A stretch of DNA of 64,000 nucleotides from Mytilus trossulus (Eukaryota; Mollusca; Bivalvia; Mytilida; Mytilidae). A program made the translations under genes and the position numbers. Positions 1-12,562 of this stretch are shown in pieces; within the stretch, counting starts at the first letter, position 1; every line of letters begins with the position of its first letter. The notes under the pieces are model-generated. The model was not told the DNA's origin. It saw only the letters and a program-made list of their open reading frames with translations, and did not search any database. The stretch lies in assembly GCF_036588685.1 (NCBI RefSeq), contig NC_086381.1:49723431-49787430 (forward strand), given 5' to 3'.

Positions 1-3000
1 AATAAATAAAATCCTGCGATTGGTGCAACAAATATACCGTCTCCTGTATTAAAGTTGTTTCCTTCGTCAATAAACTCTGTGTCAAATTTAACAATAGAGT
101 TTTTATTCAGTGTTGTTGTTTCACTAAGTTCAACATAAAAAAGAGGTCGTTTCTTTTCATTTTGAGCTTCTGAAAACAAAGATATGTCATAGTTATTAAG
201 AATCATGTAAAAACAATGATTTACTGGTATTACCATTTTTTTTTTATCAGTTTTGCGGAAATGTTATATATCGTCTAGACATTTCTATAAAAAATCTTTC
301 TTCGTGAAGTCACTTGAGAAGTTATGTCGTGTCTTCTTATTTTCATCGAAGATATACAAGAAAACCAAAGAATTGCTCCATCTAAGAAGTATCAAAGCTT
401 ATAAACTGGAGATAAATAAATAAAAAAAACACCAATCGGAGTTGAATGGTCCACACGGGTAGTAAGGTCGTCATATCGAGGAGTGTTTAGTACAGTGATT
501 TTGTCATAGATATAGGAAGATGTGGTGTGAGTGCCAATGAGACAACTATCCATCCAATAGTTTGGATAAGTTTGAAATGACGGTGTTAAGTTTTTTTTAT
601 GACAATCAATGCAAAAATGTAAACATTGGGATATTTTGTAAACGGAACTTCTGATCATTAATTCAAGCTGGTAAGTACCTTTGTTTAACGTAAATATGTT
701 AGTACATCACAAGTTGTATTATATAGTTAATGTTTAACACAGAAAAAAGCTTGCGTATGTCAAAATTTAAAACTTGCTAATTGGTTTATCGTGCATAAAA
801 AAAAATACATTTTCTTACAGTCTGTTACATCACATATATCTTCATGATATAACACTGCGGTCAATTATTCTGAAAAAAACCTACTTTTGCAATCAATTCA
901 AAATACTGAAATATCTGTGTCATGGTTTAGTTCATTCGTGTCACGGTTCAGTGCATGTTCGACATGGTTCAGTTATGTAATTCTTGTCGTGTATAATGAA
1001 GAGTTATCAAAATTAACAAAAAACGTTCCATTTGAAACATAAATGGATATAAAAACGCACATACAATGTAGTAATATGTCATAAGTAGATGCAATATGAA
1101 TGCCAATGCGATAATTATCCACCTGAGATCAAATGATGTAGATGTTAGCAGCTATTTGTCATCGTGACGGGACATAACATCCCTTCTCTTAATGATAAAA
1201 AATGAATTAGAAACTCCTGTTCTTATATTCATAATATTACCCATCTTTAATATGTTAATGATATCAAGAAAGCATAACTCATGAAATAGTCAGTAGCATC
1301 ACAAACTCCGTCATCAATTGTGGTTTCTCTAAGACGCTCGCTCGCTCCTGAAGGGCGAGGTGATCCTGTACCATAAGGGACAGCCATTATGACGGTCATT
1401 GTGAGTAAAATAATGCGATAAGTCACATCTTGTGATATGCATCAATCGATAATGGTTTCTGGCAGAACATGGTGTCTTTATCTACACATATAGTACGCGC
1501 ATCTTTGAATTATGTCTAGCAATAAATAACGATATATATTTAACACTGCAGTTTCATTGCATAGCATTATATGAAACAATATTGAGAGGATTCTATTTTT
1601 CAATACAAATAGTATTTGTTTCTTAAATTTTAAATCTTTTATTGCAGCAGTCATATTATAAACATGATTCCAAAAGGACTAATTAAACATTACTACGTTT
1701 ATTTATTTCAGAAGCCATGCAATGTTTGACCAACCCCGCAGATCTACTGCTAAACGTAAAGGTGCAATCGTGAACCCATATGATGGATTTGCACATGGTG
1801 CTCAAGGAATTCGTCAGTATCATAGGAAAGATGAAGAAAAATCCATCCTCATAAACGAGCATGTTATGATATCTAAAAATGTCATTATCTTGAAAATGAG
1901 ACAATATATCATTTAAACTTTATGGATGCTAGAAATGAATCAAAAATCAACTTTTAAATGTATTAAATACTTATTATTTAATAAATTATTTTGTTTTACA
2001 TATTTTACTACCTGTATGTCTGGTGAATGATCGAACCCACGCGTAACTATTCGGTTTCGTAAATGGTTGAAGACTTATGATGTCCTCTTAATATCTTTTG
2101 GTTAGTTTTGTAGTTGGGTTACTGTATCATGGACCTATAACCCCACATCTCCTTGTATTCATCATACTGGTTCAAAATTTAAAATAAAAAAAAACCAACA
2201 AATGTATAGTTTTCTAGAAAATAAAATAAAAAACAAGAATTATTTTTTTAACTGGCTGTCACTTTTGAGTAGAAATCTTTAGCTATTTGACTAGTGATGC
2301 CGTTCATGATATCCCAGGCAGAGTCAAGCATGGACATATGGAGAAAAGATAATATGTGAAACAGAAGCAACGCTTTGTCCTTTTTTTGTAAAATTATATC
2401 GAAAGCCAGTTTAAAAGAGCAGTGACTTTTAAATTTCTATTGTAGAAAACTTACAAAAAGTAACATGACATGTTTAATATACGCTTTGACGATTACACCC
2501 ACTAAATTTGGTTAAACAGGCATTTTTCTTCTCATGCAGTTAATATATAGGCTAACTTCGTTCAATAACAGGCGCTATCAATAAAATTTTCAATATTAAA
2601 GTGAAACACATATATATTTATTTCGATCTAAACCATGACAATCTTGACCAAAACCATGACGAATTTTTAGACTCTTAACCGAACCATGTCAATCGCTTAA
2701 CCAAACCATAGCAATTCCGATATCTTGCTTATTCTGCGTTAATTTCGTGTAACAACAATTCAAATATAGATCGTTTGATCTCCAATACAGATTCAAGCAT
2801 CTTATTTTGCTTTTATTCTGCTCGCGTGAATAGAACTGAGGCAATAGTTTGGGGAAGCAACATAAATTAACCATGTCAAACTTATCCAAGCTATGACAAA
2901 ATCACTGTACTAAACGCTCTTCGATATGACGACCTTACTACCCGTGGTCAAGACGTTCATTATTATTGAAAACTCAAATCATTTTTTAACTTTTAGCTTT

Positions 3001-3892
3001 AACACATGTTTAAAGAGCGGACGACATTCTATAGTTTAACATCAATTCTCTGTTAGGATGGTCCAAACATATAAAAAGAGTGGAAACAAAAGATAAGTGA
3101 AACTCATATACCGACATTTATATGTGTTTTCATAAAGCTTATTTAATACACGTTTTTAACAGATTTGATAAATTATAAATATCTACCATGAACAATGACA
3201 CGATGTAATGATTTTGCTTCCATTTCCACCTTTGAAAACCCGACAAACATTTTAAAAACAGTTCGTGCTGGTCTAATAGTGATGATCATATTATGATCTC
3301 AAGACATCGTATATCTGTGTTGTTAGATTGGTGTCTCCTTTAGATTGTGTTAAAGTACTTGCAATGAAAGTCAATGCATGTAAACAGCACAATAATTATA
3401 AAAACAAAAAATTATTGTAATGTATTAATTGCAAAATCGTATATCAAGTTGAAATACTTTTTAAAAGTTCTATTAAAGAAATATGCTTAGACTAAAGTCA
3501 GATATTATCGTATTATAGTAGGATTTCTGTTAAATTACACGAATTTTGTTTTTGTGTTTAAGGCCTAAGTTTGACGCTGAAGAAAAAAGCAATAAAACGC
3601 TATTCCTTTTCTGTGATGTGCAGTAGAAATTGTTCTAAAAATCAAGTGTAACTATAAAAATGCATGACTTACAATTTCAAAACATTTAACATTTGTTTCA
3701 ATCACATGGACAATACTTACTTGTTGGTAGATTATTCAGTATTTCACTTATGTTATTTATCCTATACAGCAATGACTCCATCGACCTTTCTAATAGTTCC
3801 GTTCTATTCTCAATAGTGGCATAGCTTATGTATTTAGAAAGCACTCTTTGGAATAAAAACAATCCAACATATAACAAAATTCGGAAACTCAT
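1..3892 (-). CDS. C1q domain-containing secreted protein, copy 1 (partial, two exons)
   Basis: Exon 1 is 3892-3721: ATG, a hydrophobic signal segment (starts MSFRILLYVGLFLF), then a short amphipathic helix with leucine spacing and an NRT glycosylation site. It ends in phase 1 at a strong GTAAG donor. Exon 2 starts at 169 after a TTTTCAG acceptor, also phase 1, and reads KAQNEKKRPLFYVELS, continuing into the C1q fold (NFNTGDGIFVAPI) until the window edge, so roughly the last two thirds of the C1q domain are missing from view. Secreted C1q-domain proteins in bivalves are usually considered pattern-recognition lectins; that role is family knowledge, not seen here. An ATG 30 bases upstream is in frame, but the chosen start aligns with copies 2 and 3. 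The 3.55 kb intron is inflated by an inserted element at 451-2947. Confidence 0.8.
451..2947. mobile_element. 2.5 kb inverted-repeat DNA element in the intron of C1q copy 1
   Basis: The left end (451-507) and the right end (about 2889-2947) are inverted copies of each other: both read GGGTAGTAAGGTCGTCATAT inward and continue through TTTAGTACAGTGATTTTGTCATAG. Subterminal CATGGTTTAG-like repeats occur near both ends in opposite orientation (915-980; 2630-2720). The intron of copy 1 is 3551 bases and that of copy 2 is 1040; the difference, 2511, is almost exactly the element length, so it inserted after the gene duplication. A dispersed-repeat fragment (about 508-555) has landed inside the left terminal repeat. 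An acceptor-like sequence and short reading frame near 1710-1916 match nothing I recognise. No transposase is visible, so it is probably non-autonomous. Confidence 0.65.
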
Positions 3893-3932
3893 AGTTTGTT
3901 TTTCTGTGGATGCATACAACAATTCAACGTAT

Positions 3933-3942
3933 CTTTATATAT
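3933..3942 (-). promoter_or_regulatory. Possible TATA box of C1q copy 1
   Basis: On the minus strand TATATAAAGA lies about 45 bases upstream of the start codon at 3892. A TATATAA-like element sits at a similar distance (about 50 bases) upstream of the paralogous start at 9381. The conserved placement supports a TATA function, although the region is AT-rich and such strings are frequent. Confidence 0.3.
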
Positions 3943-4199
3943 ATAATATATATTTATATGTGTGCAGTTATCTTGGCATCTGACGTTTATTTACTTATAA
4001 ATATACCGTTCAAAGTTTTTTTGTATTTTTTGTGGGTTTGTTTCAAGATATAGTTAATTTTCAGTTTATCTTTATCTTTATTCTTTCGATGTTATGTATC
4101 AGCTCACCTGTAATCAGCTTCGTTTATTCTATGCTTCCTTAAAACTGTTATTTCTTGTAGTTACATTTATTTTCACTTCTATCGTATCAAACTTAAAAT

Positions 4200-5190
4200 G
4201 TATATATTTTTTGTTCATTGTATAATATAACATAGTCAAGTATTCGTTCACCAGAGATCAACATATAATATCGTTTTGAAAATAAAGGTACAAGCATTTC
4301 ATTTTACATGCATTGTAATGAAAAAAAAATAATTGACGGTATTGCATGAATTATACAGTTAGCATCAATAAAAATATGATTCTCTTTTATCGAAGACGTT
4401 AGAAAAATAAGATCTATGAAAGTACTTTTAACATAGAAAAGGGGACAAGGTTGATGCATAATTGATTAAAGAAAACGAGGGATAAAATGATTGCAAGTAG
4501 GGTATGGAATGAGTTTCATACTTTAAAAAAACATAGCTAGGTATGTATTTATAATGCAATACTTATGTCAATAAACACAGAAAAACGCAATTTAATTTTT
4601 CTTTTTTCTAATAAAAATTTTCTATCAGTTTTGTCGTTGAGAGTGATAAAAAAGAATAACAATTTGATTAAGGATTCGACTTGTGCTGACATTTAAAGCT
4701 TTTATATAAAATTAAGGAACAATATAAACATGCTGCTAAAAGGATATCCATTAGCATATAATATTTCATGTTCATAACATCAACATGAATGATATGTATG
4801 CATTTTCAATTTCATTTCTTTTCTACTTTTTCTTTTGCATTATGCAAACAACGGCCTTCTTCCAATGTTTTCAATGACTCTCAATATCTTATCAAATAAA
4901 TATTTTGTGACTGAACATCATATTTCAATCTTCTTAAACAAAATCTTTCTTACCACACCGTCTATGCATTACCTACTGCATCATCAATTGCATTACCAAA
5001 TATTAAAGTTTATTAACTTTTCTTGTTACTGGTGGCAATCATTTCTTTAAGTACACATTTAAAAATCCCCAACGTACTGATTAACTTCCCTTCTATAAGA
5101 TCTCTGTGAACATGAGACTCATTACTTTACGTGAAATCTCCTTTACGTGGATTGAAGAAAAAACATGTATATCTGTGGCTCACGAATCCA
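4200..5190. repeat. Segmental duplication, block A upstream flank (paralogous to 11546-12410)
   Basis: This stretch upstream of C1q copy 1 is collinear with 11546-12410 upstream of copy 2. Matching landmarks in order are ACATAGCTAGGTAT, TATGCAAACAA followed by GCCTTCTTCCAATG, GCATTACCTACTGCATCA, and GATTGAAGAAAAAACATGTA at the end. It shows that the C1q genes were copied with at least 1 kb of flanking DNA. I see no gene in it. Confidence 0.75.
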
Positions 5191-5212
5191 TCAAATCTGA
5201 AACCCCATGAAT

Positions 5213-6625
5213 ATATATGTCGTGTACAAGTTGCGATTTTGTACAGGTTATAACATGTACAAAAATATTGTACACGTTATAACTTGTATAATGCAAAAAT
5301 ACAAGTTATAACATGTACAAAAGTACCTCGTACATGTAATAACCTGTACAAAATATTGCTTAAAAATGGTTTTAACTTGTACAAAATAAAAAAAAATAAA
5401 GATATGTTTCTATTATCGCAACAGATGTTATTAACTTCAATAATATTTAAATATTTTTTTTTATTATTCCTTCATGTAAGTGTGTTTTGTCCTTTTTTGA
5501 TACAGTTAATGTCCATGGGTCGGCATTACGAAGCATTCCTAAGACCTGTCATAATATATTTCTTAAGGAAATGTCTTATGATCCTCTTATGACTTTCTAT
5601 ATATATGGACATATTTTCATTTGATAAATTATAATTGTGAGTGTCCACTTTGAGGGCAATAGCCAAATACTTTCATTTTAGTTGACATTAAAAGGCATAA
5701 GAGGATGACTAGGATAGATGTGACTACAAATAAAATTGGGAATGGAAATGGGGTATGTTTCTAAAAGACAACAACCCGCCCATGGAGCAAACATCATCCA
5801 AAGGCCACAAATTCAAAGTAGAGGATTATATATTTAAAAAATAAAAATGACATTCGCCTCATGCAATAAAATTAACGGTACCAATTTTCTTGCACCAGAT
5901 GCGCATTTCGACAATACATGTCTCTTCTGAGATGATCTTATAGTTTATAAAAAAAAAATGAGTTATCAATTTACATAAGTCATGATGAAACCCAAAAATG
6001 TTGAAGAATAGATACAAATATATTGATAATGAAGCGTAGTCCGTTGAAAACTATTTCAGCTCTCTCTTGCTTTTACAGAGTAAGCATATAAGACATTCTT
6101 TTAGTCTTGCATGGTATAAAACGAGAGGGAGGAGTATTACCCCAAATTATTAGGCACTGTTTTTAAATTTTTTGGTAGAATTTAATTACTAATATATAAT
6201 GTAAAATAAATTGTCATTGAGGAAATGCAAGCTTTTAGTAAATATTGTCACACTTATTTTAGCCAATATGGACTGTATAAACATACGTCAATTACATGAA
6301 AACATATTTTGCTAATATAAGCCATGAAATATATATTTCTTTAACTTTGTGATCATTGTCCTCTACAGAAAAAGACACGTGCTGGCCTGTTTATTGTTGA
6401 TCTTTATGTATTGGTGAATTTAATTGTAAATTTTATTTCAATAAGATTTATCTTAAATTTTGTACAAGTTAAATCCATTTTTAAACAATATTTTGTACAG
6501 GTTATAACATGTTTGAGGTAATAATGTTATAACTTGTATGTGTGCATTATACAAGTTATAACATGTACAACATTTTTGTACATGTTATAACCTGTACAAA
6601 ATCGAAACTTGTACACGACATATAT
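5213..6625. mobile_element. 1.4 kb DNA element with long terminal inverted repeats made of GTTATAAC motifs
   Basis: The ends are inverted copies of about 190 bases, starting ATATATGTCGTGTACAAGTT on the left and mirrored at 6606-6625. Inside each arm the motif TACAAGTTATAACATGTACA, itself nearly palindromic, recurs several times. The interior has an unrelated dispersed-repeat fragment (about 5700-5820) and no open frame with protein-like character. It occupies nearly the same position in block A as the recombinase insertion does in block B. It is probably a non-autonomous DNA transposon or foldback element; the superfamily is unknown. Confidence 0.7.
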
Positions 6626-6636
6626 ACTACAATATG

Positions 6637-6990
6637 TTTGCAGAAAAGTAGATTTCAAATTTTAAATAAAATCCCTCATTTATGTCACCTATTCACAATT
6701 AAGTGACGAAGCCGATGAACATTATTTTAACAGCAATCATATCTTACTGAAAGAATATGAAAATCGGTTACTAAACACTAAGTAAGCAAGAAAAAATTAT
6801 TGAAATGTGGACAATGTTACATATTTATCAACTGCCTCAGACATCAAAATTTGCTAAAAACAGGCACTCAAACGTGTCAGAAATAAAAGAAAAAATACAA
6901 TTTTGCATCTTTACCTTTATTGTGGTATGATATTACAAAACATTATTAGCCATCAGTATCAGTAAATCGTATCTTCTCTATATATTTTTT
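6637..6990. repeat. Segmental duplication, block A distal part (paralogous to 16679-16960)
   Basis: The sequence from TTTGCAGAAAAG through CACGTGTCAGAAATAAAAGA-like landmarks to TTAGCCATCAGT is collinear with 16679-16960. In block A it follows the 1.4 kb element; in block B it follows the recombinase insertion. From about 7000 to 7751 I see no gene or clear repeat. Confidence 0.65.
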
Positions 6991-7751
6991 TCACATGTTA
7001 GCTAGCAAAAACATAAATACGTCATCATCATTTTTCTTTCAATATTTTTTATAATTTTTATGTCATGCAGGAACATCTGTTATTAGGAACCAGATTGAAA
7101 TTTTCTGAATGATTTGAGACGTTTTACATAATTTTCCCTCTAATGTTAGCAATGTGCAATATTTTTCATGATTGTTTTTATGAATTCTAAATTTGCGAAC
7201 GTTTATTTTGTTTCTGTACTTGCAAGTTATGATATCAATAGATATATCAACTAATACACAAGTTGACAGGTTTGATGCTTATATGTGCTTGTTATGTCTG
7301 GATTTGAGGTATATATAAACGGGCACATTGATCATAATAGTTACCAAATGTAAATCTATATAAGTTCTTAGTCACATCAAAAAACATTTATTACATCGCA
7401 GGCCAGCCTGTGATTCAATTACAACGAGTCCTGGAATCTTATGTATACATGTAGCTTTGGTTCCAACTATACAAGGGCGTAAGAAAATGTTAAAACAAAA
7501 TATAGACTGACAGATTAATAATAAAAAACCAAGTGCATTGGTTTCTGTTTTTAAATTCTTGTCTGCTTTTGTTTTAAATGATAACAGTTATACCTTTCAT
7601 AATTGTTCTTATAATTGAACTGTTTTACACGCTTTTGTAACTATTCACAGTGAAGTGGACAATTTCAGTGAGTTATAACTATCCTAGTTTTAATTTTATC
7701 ATGTTTCACATTGCGGATTTTATTTAAAATGAATTGTTAAAACGTTCAGAC

Positions 7752-9381
7752 TTATTGGATAAAAAGTCCCATGAAAGAACTTCTTACACCTGCATGCAGT
7801 ACATTCAAATAATTTTCTGAATAATAGTTTGTTTGAATCCAAACATGACCTCCCCTGTTGACAGTACTAAATACATTTCTTGTTGTCGCAAAATGGCCAG
7901 CTCCGGATCCTAAATTCATTAACTGCTTTACTTTCAGAAAATTGTCAACCCTCAGTTCGGTTTGTACATTTTTCGAAGTGTAGGTCTGAATGGCCCAGGA
8001 AAATAAATAAACTCCTTAGTTTGAAGCAATAAAAATACTGTCTCCTGTGTTAAAGTTATTTTCTTCATAAAAAAACGCTGTGTAAAATTTCACAATAGAG
8101 TTTATTTTCAGTGTTGTTGTTACACTTAGTTTAACATGAAATACTAGGTGTTTCTCTATTTGCATTTCTAATACTATGCATAAAAAAAAATGATATTCCA
8201 TAGCTATAAATTATCATGGTAAACTACATATTGATAAGAAGAATAGTTTCTCGACTAATAAATTGTGGAAATGCAGCATCGATTTGTTTTCTTAATAAGT
8301 AGATTTAATTCTGACTCAAATCGCTTGGTTCGGCTCATTGTTAAAACGGTATAAGTTTTCTTCATACTATTTTGCGTTTGGCTAACATCTTTAATCTTTT
8401 TTTAATGACAATTGTTCATTCTAACGGATATGTACATTCTTTTAAACATTGAGCATATTTTCAATGCAAAACGTATGGGGATACTTTATTATCATAAATC
8501 AAAAACTGTCTATCATGACTTCATGCATATATTTGAATAAATGGTGATATGTTTTCAAAATATCTAATTTCAAGTGATTTACGATATATAAACAGCAGTC
8601 CCGAGTAGAATTTTATATTGCACGAGCTTGCGAGTGAAATATATGTTCTACGAGGGACAATATCCCCAATATTCATGCAATAACCCTTTTATTGTATAGC
8701 AATATAATATTTGAAAGTAAAAATTGGTTTAAACTAAGATTTAAACGTTGATGACGTCATGGATTTTGAAGATTTATTGCACTAGTGCAATATTAGAATT
8801 TATTGCACGCTAACATTTGGTTACGTTCTGTGGGACATATTATATTGCTATACAATAAAACGTTTTTATATGCATTGACGTAAGGAATATACGATGTATT
8901 TACAATTATTTACCTTCATTTTATGTTAGGAAAAAAACATTCTTCAAAATTGATGCCTATACAATAAATTTCTAAGTAGGTCACGATTTTTAGATTAATA
9001 ATTTTAATGATTTCATTGTTAATTTTTATTTCAAGTTAAAATAAAGAAAGATATATAGAAAAACATATACAGTTGGGTTTCTGTTAAGATATAAAAGAGA
9101 AATTAACAGAAGAAATTGTTTACAGAAGGTCAATTGTCAGATATATGAAAATTTATGAAAATATCATAACAATGTGTTTTAATCATTAAGTTTATGAAGG
9201 AAAAATAACTTACGTTTAGGTAGATTATTCAGTATGTCACTTTATTTATCCGCAATACCAATGATTCAAGTGACTTTTCCAATGATTCTGTTCTGTTTTC
9301 AATCGTCCCATTGTTTATGGATTTAGAAATCACTCTTTGGAATAAAATCATTTTAACATATAACAAAATTCGACAACTCAT
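7752..9381 (-). pseudogene. C1q domain-containing protein, copy 2 (pseudogene, two exons)
   Basis: Exon 1 (9381-9214) starts MSCRILLYVKMILFQRVISK, matching copy 1, and ends at a GTAAG donor. Exon 2 (8173-7752) holds a complete C1q domain ending SSFMGLFIQ-stop. Two independent lesions break it. Relative to copy 1, exon 1 lacks the four bases CATA in the codons for RINNIS, which shifts the frame into an early stop. Exon 2 has an in-frame TAA at 8016-8018, in the strand before GVYLFSW where copies 3 and 4 have PISGV. The rest of the domain stays readable in one frame after that stop (NVQTELRVDN, GHVWIQTNY), so decay is recent. Neither lesion lies in a homopolymer, so sequencing error is an unlikely explanation. 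Confidence 0.8.
8687..8860. mobile_element. 174-bp miniature inverted-repeat element
   Basis: The first 24 bases (8687-8710) and last 24 bases (8837-8860) are perfect reverse complements, with core ATTGTATAGCAATATAAT. The element lies in the intron of C1q pseudogene copy 2 and has no coding capacity. Perfect arms suggest a recent insertion of a MITE. Confidence 0.75.
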
Positions 9382-9699
9382 GATTCGTTCTATTCTGGAT
9401 TCGTACAATGTATAGTCATTTACTGTATGGTTATATACACATTTTTTTGCAGTTATTTGACATCTGACGTTTATTTGTTTTATTATTTTTCCTCATTTTT
9501 TAGGTAGATTACAATGTAACAGCTAGTGAATTATCATGTTTATTATGATAAGAAAGAATGCAGGGTTACGTTTAATCTCACCTGGACTAGAGTTTAATAC
9601 ATTTATTACCGAGTTTTCGCTGTTCATTTTGAAAGTTTTTCTTTCCATCTATTGTATCAAATATTTTGTTTATTTTATCATATAATAATTATATTAGAT

Positions 9700-11545
9700 T
9701 AATGTTTTATTATAATACGCTATTCTGATTGGCTACACTGCAAGCTCGCGTAATTCCTTAGTCCATTGCATTACACTATAAAATGTATCATTCAAGATGA
9801 CACGGTGTCCTAAAATGGTTTAGTCACGTTTCTCCAACATTTGATAATTAGACTAAAACAACATTAGGGATTAAGGGGTCCTCATAAGGACTGGCATCGT
9901 GATAATTACCTGTAATTCATCTATATCAGGTCTTAACTAAAATATTGTAAAAAGGAATATTGTTACTTTTTTTTTATATCAAAACATTAACAAACCATAT
10001 ATTTTTGGACGAGTATAACCCGAAACTGTTACGTAATTATTTTCATCCGTATTTGATTTACAAATTAAAAAGGTCATTCAACAAAAAAATCCGTATATAG
10101 ACAAGGGAAATCTTAATCAAACTGAAATTTCATAAAAAAAATATCAAGAAATAATCTCGAAATTATTTTTTTTAAAAGATTTTTTTGATTAATAGTAACA
10201 TGAAAAACCGAAATGTTCACTGTCTGTATTTCATTTTAGTAATTAATTTTATTACTTGATATATTTTTGTATTTGTGTGACATGTAAATGTTAAAATAAA
10301 TCTAAACCAATGCAAAATAGCCAAGTTTTATTTATGTAAAAAATCATCGAAAGCTATTGTCTTCTAGCGCCAAGAACCATATAGTAATACGGTGTATCTA
10401 CTTAGTCGTTCTGTCTGTATATCACAAGAGCCGAAGCCACTGTTCATGGTATGCTGTCTTAGCAGATGAAAGAGTCAGTCGTATATTTGTCCACTTTTTC
10501 CACGAAACGGAGCTGATACAAATTGGGTACATCACGTCGCGTCGTGATCTATATAGTAATATCTTTTTGCGCCAAAAGATCGCAACATTGTAATATATAA
10601 TACATAACTATGAAAAATAGACAAAATTATATAAAAAAAGCAAAAAAAATGCTTCCGGCCGTACGGTAACGGATACTGAATGTGTAGTGATTGATAATTT
10701 AGTCTCAGATTATTTGTTGCTTATTTATAATTTTGTACAGTTCTTTCATTGTTCTGTTGCAGCAATGTTTCAGGATAAGGGGGAGTATTGGAGCCTGTAA
10801 TTCAGTGGTTGTCGTTGCTGTGTAATATATTTGTTTTTCGTTCATTATATTGTACATAAATTAGGCCGTTTGAGTTGTTAAACATTTGTCTTACGCTTCT
10901 CGGGCTCTTTTATAGCTGACTATGCGGTATGAATTTGCTCAGTGTTGAAGGCAGTACGGTGACCTATATTTTTGTAATATCTGTGTCAGATGGTATCTTG
11001 TGAATAGTTTTCTCATTGCCAATCATACCACATCTTCTTTTTTTATGTATAATTGTTAACTTCAATGTCATTTGGTCTCTTGTAGAGAGTTGTCTTATTT
11101 ATTGTCTATCATACCATGCACATCTTTTTTTTATATAAAATAAAAAATTACATCACTGTGTTAGATTCTATTGACTTTTACAATTTTTGGAGACTATTAA
11201 AAAATATATATGTCTTTAAAAAATATATACCTTTTTAACAATATTTTGGTTAAGAACAGGTGAATTACAGGTAGATATCAAGATCCAGTCCTTAAGAGGA
11301 CCCCATAATCCCTAATGTTATGTTAGTCTAATTACCAAATGTTGGAGAAACGTGACCACACCCCTAAAATAAATGGCACAGGTCTATTAAATAAAAATTT
11401 GATAAAAATCGTGTTTTTTTAGATCCTACCTAACAAATGTAATTATGAGTATTGAATGCTTCTTTTTGTAACTTTATAGGGTTGTAAAAGCGTTGACCGT
11501 TTGAACATTTTTAGAATGAAGCACCTCCGCACCAAAAGTAAACAT
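9700..11545. mobile_element. Insertion block upstream of C1q copy 2, with long inverted repeats 9821-9960 / 11223-11358
   Basis: Two arms of roughly 140 bases are inverted copies. Landmarks are CACGTTTCTCCAACATTTG, ACATTAGGGATTA, and CCTGTAATTCA; the right arm carries their reverse complements. They enclose 1.5 kb with two fragments of the CATACCACATCTTCTT repeat family (about 10905-11050 and 11060-11130) but no recognisable transposase. Block A has no counterpart here: exon 1 is about 0.3 kb from its duplicated flank in block A and about 2.1 kb in block B. Just outside the right arm, 11449-11520 is half of the foldback element seen complete at 56866-57008. Confidence 0.6.
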
Positions 11546-12410
11546 ACATTATCGTATTGAAAAGGAAGGTACGACCAGTTAATTTTACATGCTTTGTAAT
11601 AAAAGATTTAATTGGTGGTATTGCATAAATTATACATGCATCCTCAATATTCGGTAATGTCGAACACGTCAGAAAATTTAATCTATGAAAGTACGTTTTA
11701 CATGCAAAATTGATTAAAGAAAGCGAATTATAAAAGAACGGTTTGGAGTGAGTTTCATACTTTTTTCTAAAGAAGGTGAATAAAAACATAGCTAGGTATT
11801 TATTATTGTCGCAGTACTAATGTCAATACACACTGAAAAATGCGGTTTAGTTTTTCTTCTTTTTTTTAATATAAATTGTCTATCAGGTTTTGTCGTTTTT
11901 AACTATTTAATTAACGAATTCAATTTTAAATGAAATTTAAAGCGTTCATACAAAATTAAGGGACGCTATAAGCATGCTGTTAAAAAGCTATCAATTGGCG
12001 TAAAATATTGTTGTTCTTAACATCAACATGCTTGATATGTATCAAGTTGCAATTTCACTTCTTTCTCCTTTATCTTTTGCAGTATGCAAACAATTGCCTT
12101 CTTCCAATGTTTTCAACAGATATATTTTGTGACTGATTGAATATCATATTTCAATCGTGTAAAAATAAATCTTACTAGCCACACCCTATATGCATTACCT
12201 ACTGCATCAGCAATAGCATTAGCCAATATTAGAATTTATTAACTAATCATTATATTAATGACAATCATGTCTTTAAGAACACATTCACAAAACCTCAACG
12301 TACGTATTTTCTGATCTTCCTATAAAATCTCTGTGTACATAGGACTCATTACTTTGCGTGAAATCCATTTTACGTGGATTGAAGAAAAAACATGTATATC
12401 TGTGGTTATT
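11546..12410. repeat. Segmental duplication, block B upstream flank (paralogous to 4200-5190)
   Basis: Collinear with the flank of C1q copy 1 over most of its length, with many substitutions and small indels. Homology stops abruptly after TGTATATCTGTGG at about 12404, where the recombinase-bearing insertion begins. No gene seen. Confidence 0.75.
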
Positions 12411-12441
12411 TGATTTTGCAAACGTTTTGTGTTATAATTAT

Positions 12442-12562
12442 AGATTATTTATGTTTTTTTAAACGAGATGCATTTTCTCATTCTCATCTCATCGAAGGGC
12501 GGAGCCCTGAGATGAGATGAGAATGAGAAAATGCATCGAGTTTAAAAAAAGATAAATAATCT
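12442..12562. repeat. Long hairpin, 51-bp arms
   Basis: The left arm (12442-12492) and right arm (12512-12562) are reverse complements with about three mismatches, separated by a short GC-rich loop (GGGCGGAGCCC). The arms contain ATGCATTTTCTCATTCTCAT. It sits at the left end of the insertion that carries the recombinase gene. It could be a MITE, or a structural part of the larger element. A weaker inverted pair, TTATCGCTGTTATTTGTATT (about 12565) and its near-complement at about 16590-16611, brackets the recombinase gene. Confidence 0.7.

Noticed and set aside
1716-1916. Acceptor-like site followed by a 64-codon frame inside the 2.5 kb element
   Set aside because: The frame that continues from the acceptor has an early stop, and the other frame has no recognisable domain; mentioned only within the element entry.
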